DNA of 9,865 bases from a bacterium (Candidatus Gribaldobacteria) CG07_land_8_20_14_0_80_33_18. Its GTDB lineage: Bacteria; Patescibacteriota; Minisyncoccia; Minisyncoccales; CG1-02-41-26. The DNA is taken from the NCBI GenBank assembly GCA_002779425.1, contig PEWP01000039.1:1-9865 (forward strand). The letters run 5' to 3'. A model generated the notes under the pieces. It was not told the origin of the DNA, did not search any database, and saw only the letters and a program-made list of their open reading frames with translations. Positions 6,957 through 9,865 of the stretch are shown here, piece after piece (positions within the stretch are counted from its first letter, which is position 1; each line of letters begins with the position of its first letter). A program made the translations under genes and the position numbers.

Positions 6957-6992
6957 CCTGCCCGCAATGCTACGCATAGCGTTGCAGGCGGG
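6957..6992. repeat. Palindromic hairpin element upstream of comEC
   Basis: Arms 6957-6972 and 6977-6992 are complementary at 13 of 16 positions, most differences being wobbles, around a 4-nt loop (CGCA). It is strikingly GC-rich for this window and lies 16 bp upstream of the comEC start. In the minus direction no T run follows. It looks like a REP-like intergenic palindrome; it could shape the comEC leader. Confidence 0.7.
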
Positions 6993-7024
6993 CGAATATT
7001 TACGAATATACGAATAATGAGCGA

Positions 7025-7181
7025 GGGCATCCTTGCTGAAGGGAGCATTGCGCAGTCCCGCCCGGGAAAAACTATGTATGAGCTTTTAAACTTGTAAGAC
7101 GGGACGAGCAATAGCAGCGGCTGGAAATAATCTTTGTCCTTTCCCTTTAGCCGACTGCGTGCTCCCTGAGGCAAGGTGACC
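7025..7181. other. Structured GC-rich element (possible ncRNA or MITE-like repeat)
   Basis: The space between the small membrane protein and comEC is about half G+C, against about a third elsewhere. Outer arms pair as 7051-7057 with 7153-7159, 7040-7047 with 7160-7167 and 7031-7036 with 7171-7176, plus a few outer pairs to 7025/7181. That is 21 core pairs interrupted by a 3-nt bulge and a 3x3 internal loop. Inside lie a hairpin GTCCCG/CGGGAC (7055-7060 with 7100-7105) and a second one, CGGCTGGAAA with TTTCC and AGCCG (7118-7127 with 7140-7153), giving a three-way-junction outline. No tRNA, tmRNA, SRP or RNase P core motifs were recognised on either strand. Strand and transcription cannot be decided; terminal inverted repeats of a small non-autonomous element are an equal possibility. 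Confidence 0.6.
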
Positions 7182-7207
7182 GAGCGAATCAGTTTGCCAA
7201 ACGAATA

Positions 7208-7489
7208 TTAGGCTAATAAACTCAAAATTCCTTTCAATCCTAAAAATCCTGCTGCAATTGAAAGGAGAAGAGGCGGTAAAACTATAAATAGACTTAAAAA
7301 AAGCAACACTCCCATACCAATATCTAAAACACTTGCAATATCACGCAAAAAAATAAGGCCTTTTAAACAAATTAAAATTCCAAAAAGAATTACCATTCCT
7401 TTAGGAGGACCAATATTAGAAGAAGCAGAGATTAATGATAATAAAATTATAGCTGTTAATATATCTAAAATACCTAAAATTTTTACCAT
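7208..7489 (-). CDS. Small hydrophobic membrane protein, unknown function
   Basis: 93 aa, not recognised. Nearly all of it is hydrophobic, with three or four membrane segments (about 3-22, 30-49 and 57-91, the last long enough for two). Short polar breaks SSNIGPPKG (23-31) and LRDIASVLD (48-56) separate them. No catalytic motif is visible. The ATG at 7489 directly abuts the nrdG stop (TAAATG), so it is probably translated by coupling as the third gene of the nrdD-nrdG operon; only a weak ribosome site (TAAG) is present. No membrane role is known for class III reductases, so the linkage may simply be shared transcription. The stop codon overlaps a CGAATATT repeat that marks the edge of the structured element. 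Confidence 0.75.
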   Translation of the reverse strand: MVKILGILDILTAIILLSLISASSNIGPPKGMVILFGILICLKGLIFLRDIASVLDIGMGVLLFLSLFIVLPPLLLSIAAGFLGLKGILSLLA

Positions 7490-8206
7490 TTATCTTAGTT
7501 GACAAATTTTAAAAAATGGAGCAACCTCTCTTTGAATTTCTTTTAGATATTCAAAAGAATAAGGTTTTATCTTCTCAAATTTTGCATCAAGAGTTTTTTG
7601 AGGTAAAAAATTTTGTAAATAATATTTTACTTTTGGTCCACCAATCCATTTAGCAATTTCTATAATATCTTCTTTGGTATTTATACCAAGTGCCACAGTC
7701 GTGCGAAACTCAAAATCGATATTTGAGTTTTTTAAAATCTCAACACTTTTTTTTATTTTATTCAAATCCGTCTTTACTCCTGTTGCCTTGTCGTACTTTT
7801 GACTTTTGAATTTTGAGTTTTGAGTTTGTTTTATGTCCATAGCCACATAATCTATTAATTTTTTATCAATTAACTTTTTTAGAAGTGCTGGATTTGAACC
7901 ATTGGTATCCAATTTAACCGAATATCCTAATTTTTTTATTTTTTTTATAAAATCTGGCAAATTTTTATGAATGGTTGGCTCGCCTCCGCATAAAACGCAA
8001 CCATCAAGTAATCCTTGTCTTGATTCTAAAAATTCAAAAAATTCTTTTTCTGAAATTCTAGGTTGGTTCTTAATTTTTTCAGGTAGAACTAATTCCGGAC
8101 TATAACACCACGGACAACGAAAATTGCAACCAATTAAAAAAACGGTGCAAGCTACCTTGCCCGGATAATCAATGAGGGTTGTTTTTTGAAGACCACCAAT
8201 TTTCAT
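7490..8206 (-). CDS. nrdG: Anaerobic ribonucleotide reductase activating protein (radical SAM)
   Basis: 238 aa. NrdG uses a [4Fe-4S] cluster and S-adenosylmethionine to place the glycyl radical on NrdD. The N-terminus has the typical GLQKTTLIDYPGK (5-17) followed by the radical-SAM motif C27-x3-C31-x2-C34, then the SAM-binding CGGEP (73-77) and the DYVAMDIK strand (119-126). Length and the LIDYPG signature fit the NrdG2-like group rather than the shorter E. coli NrdG (about 154 aa). Relative to the usual MDIKAPxxKYxxxTG pattern there are roughly 8-10 extra residues at 127-138 (QTQNSKFKSQKY), and these are encoded by a heptanucleotide repeat. The ATG at 8206 overlaps the nrdD stop by one base (TAATG); no Shine-Dalgarno is visible. 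Pairing with nrdD makes the assignment secure. Confidence 0.94.
   Translation of the reverse strand: MKIGGLQKTTLIDYPGKVACTVFLIGCNFRCPWCYSPELVLPEKIKNQPRISEKEFFEFLESRQGLLDGCVLCGGEPTIHKNLPDFIKKIKKLGYSVKLDTNGSNPALLKKLIDKKLIDYVAMDIKQTQNSKFKSQKYDKATGVKTDLNKIKKSVEILKNSNIDFEFRTTVALGINTKEDIIEIAKWIGGPKVKYYLQNFLPQKTLDAKFEKIKPYSFEYLKEIQREVAPFFKICQLR
7797..7828. repeat. Heptanucleotide tandem repeat inside nrdG
   Basis: Plus strand: TTTTGAC, TTTTGAA, TTTTGAG, TTTTGAG and a partial TTTG, i.e. four 7-bp units (TTTTGAN) plus four bases. It lies inside the nrdG coding region and encodes part of a polar insert (QTQNSKFKSQ). Seven is not a multiple of three, so gain or loss of one unit would shift the frame. 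Confidence 0.85.
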
Positions 8207-9865
8207 TAAGTTTTTGCTAGTTCGGTTTGTTTAATTTTGAATTCTTTCCTTTCATGAAATTCTTGAACTTTCCCAATATTCCATTGAGACACTAAACGGA
8301 TGTACCCGACCACCCTTGAATAAACTTCGCAAGGTTGCTTAATTGTGCATTTTGGACAGAAAAAATGTTCGCCTGCTAAATACCCATGACTGGGACAAAT
8401 TGAAAAGGTAGGAGTCAAAGTAATGTAAGGCAATTTGAAATTTTCAAAAATTTTCTTTACTAAATTTTTAACAGTTTGAATATCAGAAACTCTTTCTCCT
8501 AAGAAAAAGTGTAAAATTGTACCGCCATTATATGAACATTGTAATTTATCTTGGAGTTTTAAAGCCTCAAAAATATCATCAGTATAGTTTACTGGCAGCA
8601 TTGTCGAATTCGTATAATAGGGAACCTTCTTTGTTCCAGCGGTAATAATATCCGGATATTTTTCTTTGTCTTTCATGGCAAGTCTCGTTGTTGTACTCTC
8701 AGCAGGCGTGGCTTCTAAATTATAAATATTTCCAGTTTCTTTTTGATATTTAACCAATCTTTCTCTCATAAAATCCAAAACTTCCAGGGCAAATCTTCTT
8801 CCCCTTTTTGAACCAATATCTTCGCCAATAAAATTCAAAAGTGCTTCGTTCATTCCAACCAAGCCAATGGTTGAAAAATGATTCGCATAATATTGACCTC
8901 TCATTTTCTTTACCCCTGATAAATAAAATCTGGAGTAAGGATATAAGCCCTTTTCAATAAAATTTTCAATCGTTTTTCTTTTTATTTCCAAACTCTCCTT
9001 TGCTAAATCAATCAATCTTGCCAATCTTCCAAAGAAATCTTTTTTGGTTTTGGATAGATAACCAATTCTTGGTAAGTCGATGGTAACCACACCCACCGAA
9101 CCGGTATTATTTCCACTACCAAAAAGTCCTCCCCCGCCCCGATTGTGAAGTTCCCGCAAGTCGAGCCTTAACCTACAACACATACTCTTCGTATCTTCAG
9201 GTTTCATCTCGGAATTAATATAATTAGCGAAATAATTTATTCCGTATTTTGCCGAGGCCTCGAAAATTCCGTCAAAAGCGGGTTCTTCCCAAGGAAAATC
9301 TTTGGTGATATTAATGGTTGGGATAGGGAAAGAAAAGACGCGTTGGTTCTTATCGCCTTCCATATAAACTTCGTAAAGGGCCTTATCAAAGATTTTCATT
9401 TCTTCTCCAAATTCACCGTAGGTCTCGTTTTGAGGTTTGCCGTTGATAATCACTGGCTGTTTAGCAAAAGTTGGCGAGGGCTTTAAATCTAAGGTAATAT
9501 TACTGAAAGGATTTTGAAATCCGACTCTAGTGGGAACGGCCATATTAAATAAAAATTCTTGCAAGGCTTGCTTAACTTGTTGGTAATTTAAATTGTCATA
9601 GCGAATAAAAGGAGCCAATAACGTATCAAAATTGGAAAAAGCGACCGCGCCTGCCACCTCTCCTTGAATTGTAAATATAAAATTAACTGCCTGCCCTAAA
9701 GCGCTTCTCAAGTGTTTAGCTGGCGCGCTAGCCACTTTTCCTGGTGCTCCACTAAAGCCCTTTATTAAAAGATCATACAAATCCCAGCCGGCACAATATG
9801 GCCCTAATGTATCCAAATTATGAATGTGCAAATCTCCGGATTCATTTGCTTCTCTAATTTCTTTT
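8206..9865 (-). CDS. nrdD: Class III anaerobic ribonucleoside-triphosphate reductase, 5' end outside window
   Basis: Reduces ribonucleoside triphosphates to deoxynucleotides without oxygen, using a glycyl radical. About 552 codons are visible; the frame is open to the right edge (it begins EIREANESGDLHIHNLD), so an apparent start at 9831 is an internal TTG and the N-terminal part, where an ATP-cone would sit, is missing. Hallmarks in order: GAVAFSNFDTLLAPFI, MCCRLRLD with the active-site cysteines (codons 9175-9180), NRGGGGLFGSGNNTGSVGVV, the zinc site CPSH...CPKC (Cys codons 8395-8397, 8356-8358, 8347-8349, His 8386-8388), and the C-terminal RVVGY with the radical glycine (codon 8305-8307), 33 residues from the end. 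All key residues visible here are intact. It overlaps nrdG by one base (TAATG). Its presence implies an anaerobic life style. Confidence 0.96.
   Translation of the reverse strand, partial: KEIREANESGDLHIHNLDTLGPYCAGWDLYDLLIKGFSGAPGKVASAPAKHLRSALGQAVNFIFTIQGEVAGAVAFSNFDTLLAPFIRYDNLNYQQVKQALQEFLFNMAVPTRVGFQNPFSNITLDLKPSPTFAKQPVIINGKPQNETYGEFGEEMKIFDKALYEVYMEGDKNQRVFSFPIPTINITKDFPWEEPAFDGIFEASAKYGINYFANYINSEMKPEDTKSMCCRLRLDLRELHNRGGGGLFGSGNNTGSVGVVTIDLPRIGYLSKTKKDFFGRLARLIDLAKESLEIKRKTIENFIEKGLYPYSRFYLSGVKKMRGQYYANHFSTIGLVGMNEALLNFIGEDIGSKRGRRFALEVLDFMRERLVKYQKETGNIYNLEATPAESTTTRLAMKDKEKYPDIITAGTKKVPYYTNSTMLPVNYTDDIFEALKLQDKLQCSYNGGTILHFFLGERVSDIQTVKNLVKKIFENFKLPYITLTPTFSICPSHGYLAGEHFFCPKCTIKQPCEVYSRVVGYIRLVSQWNIGKVQEFHERKEFKIKQTELAKT

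Noticed and set aside
6529..7017. Plus-strand frame of 162 codons antisense to comEC, and other plus-strand frames opposite clpB and htrA
   Set aside because: They are low-complexity mirror frames of well-supported genes with no recognisable domain or translation signal.
6947..7174. A 75-codon minus-strand open frame upstream of comEC
   Set aside because: It lies across the GC-rich palindromes, has no domain, hydrophobic pattern or ribosome site, and the base pairing explains the sequence better than coding.
7019..7195. tRNA, tmRNA, RNase P, SRP or 6S RNA in the GC-rich element
   Set aside because: No T-loop GTTCRA motif, CCA end, tag frame, P4-type GAGGAAAGTCC or SRP GGAA-loop core was found on either strand.
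7797..7828. CRISPR-like repeat array
   Set aside because: Units are 7 bp, contiguous and without spacers; it is a simple tandem repeat within nrdG.
8206..9831. nrdD starting at 9831
   Set aside because: The codon at 9831 is TTG inside the conserved GDLHIHNLD stretch and the frame stays open to the window edge, so this is an internal residue.

Overview
The window reads as a piece of an AT-rich (about one-third G+C by eye), densely packed bacterial genome. Every credible gene lies on the minus strand. The gene set is a class III (oxygen-sensitive) ribonucleotide reductase with its activase, a short ComEC without the usual C-terminal hydrolase domain, a DgkA-type lipid kinase, a membrane-anchored HtrA, and ClpB. 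Together with very short leaders and near absence of Shine-Dalgarno sequences, this suggests an anaerobic Candidate Phyla Radiation/Patescibacteria (Parcubacteria-like) lineage. That placement is inference; no marker gene such as 16S rRNA is present.

In the direction of transcription (right to left): (i) 9865-7208, nrdD (5' end outside the window), nrdG and a small membrane protein, joined by a 1-nt overlap (TAATG) and a zero-gap junction (TAAATG). This is an anaerobic dNTP-synthesis operon with an unexplained membrane partner. (ii) 7207-6942, a 266-bp non-coding stretch that is markedly GC-rich. It folds on paper into a long imperfect stem with two inner hairpins, followed by a separate 16-bp hairpin. 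(iii) 6941-5550, comEC, ending inside another GC-rich hairpin repeat. (iv) 5489-3885, dgkA and htrA, 3 nt apart, followed by an intrinsic terminator. (v) 3733-3404, an unrecognised 109-aa gene with the only strong Shine-Dalgarno in the window, its own candidate promoter, a strong terminator, and inverted repeats bracketing it. (vi) 3268 to the left edge, clpB from a well-formed promoter that leaves almost no leader, then directly abutting it a second HtrA-like gene, cut by the window edge, in which all three catalytic triad positions appear to be replaced.

Regions iv-vi look like an envelope and protein quality-control neighbourhood: lipid-carrier phosphorylation, an extracytoplasmic protease, a cytoplasmic disaggregase, and a probable pseudoprotease. 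The items most worth a second look are the catalytically dead HtrA paralogue coupled to clpB, the structured element at 7025-7181, the orphan gene at 3404-3733 with its odd flanks, and a heptanucleotide repeat inside nrdG.
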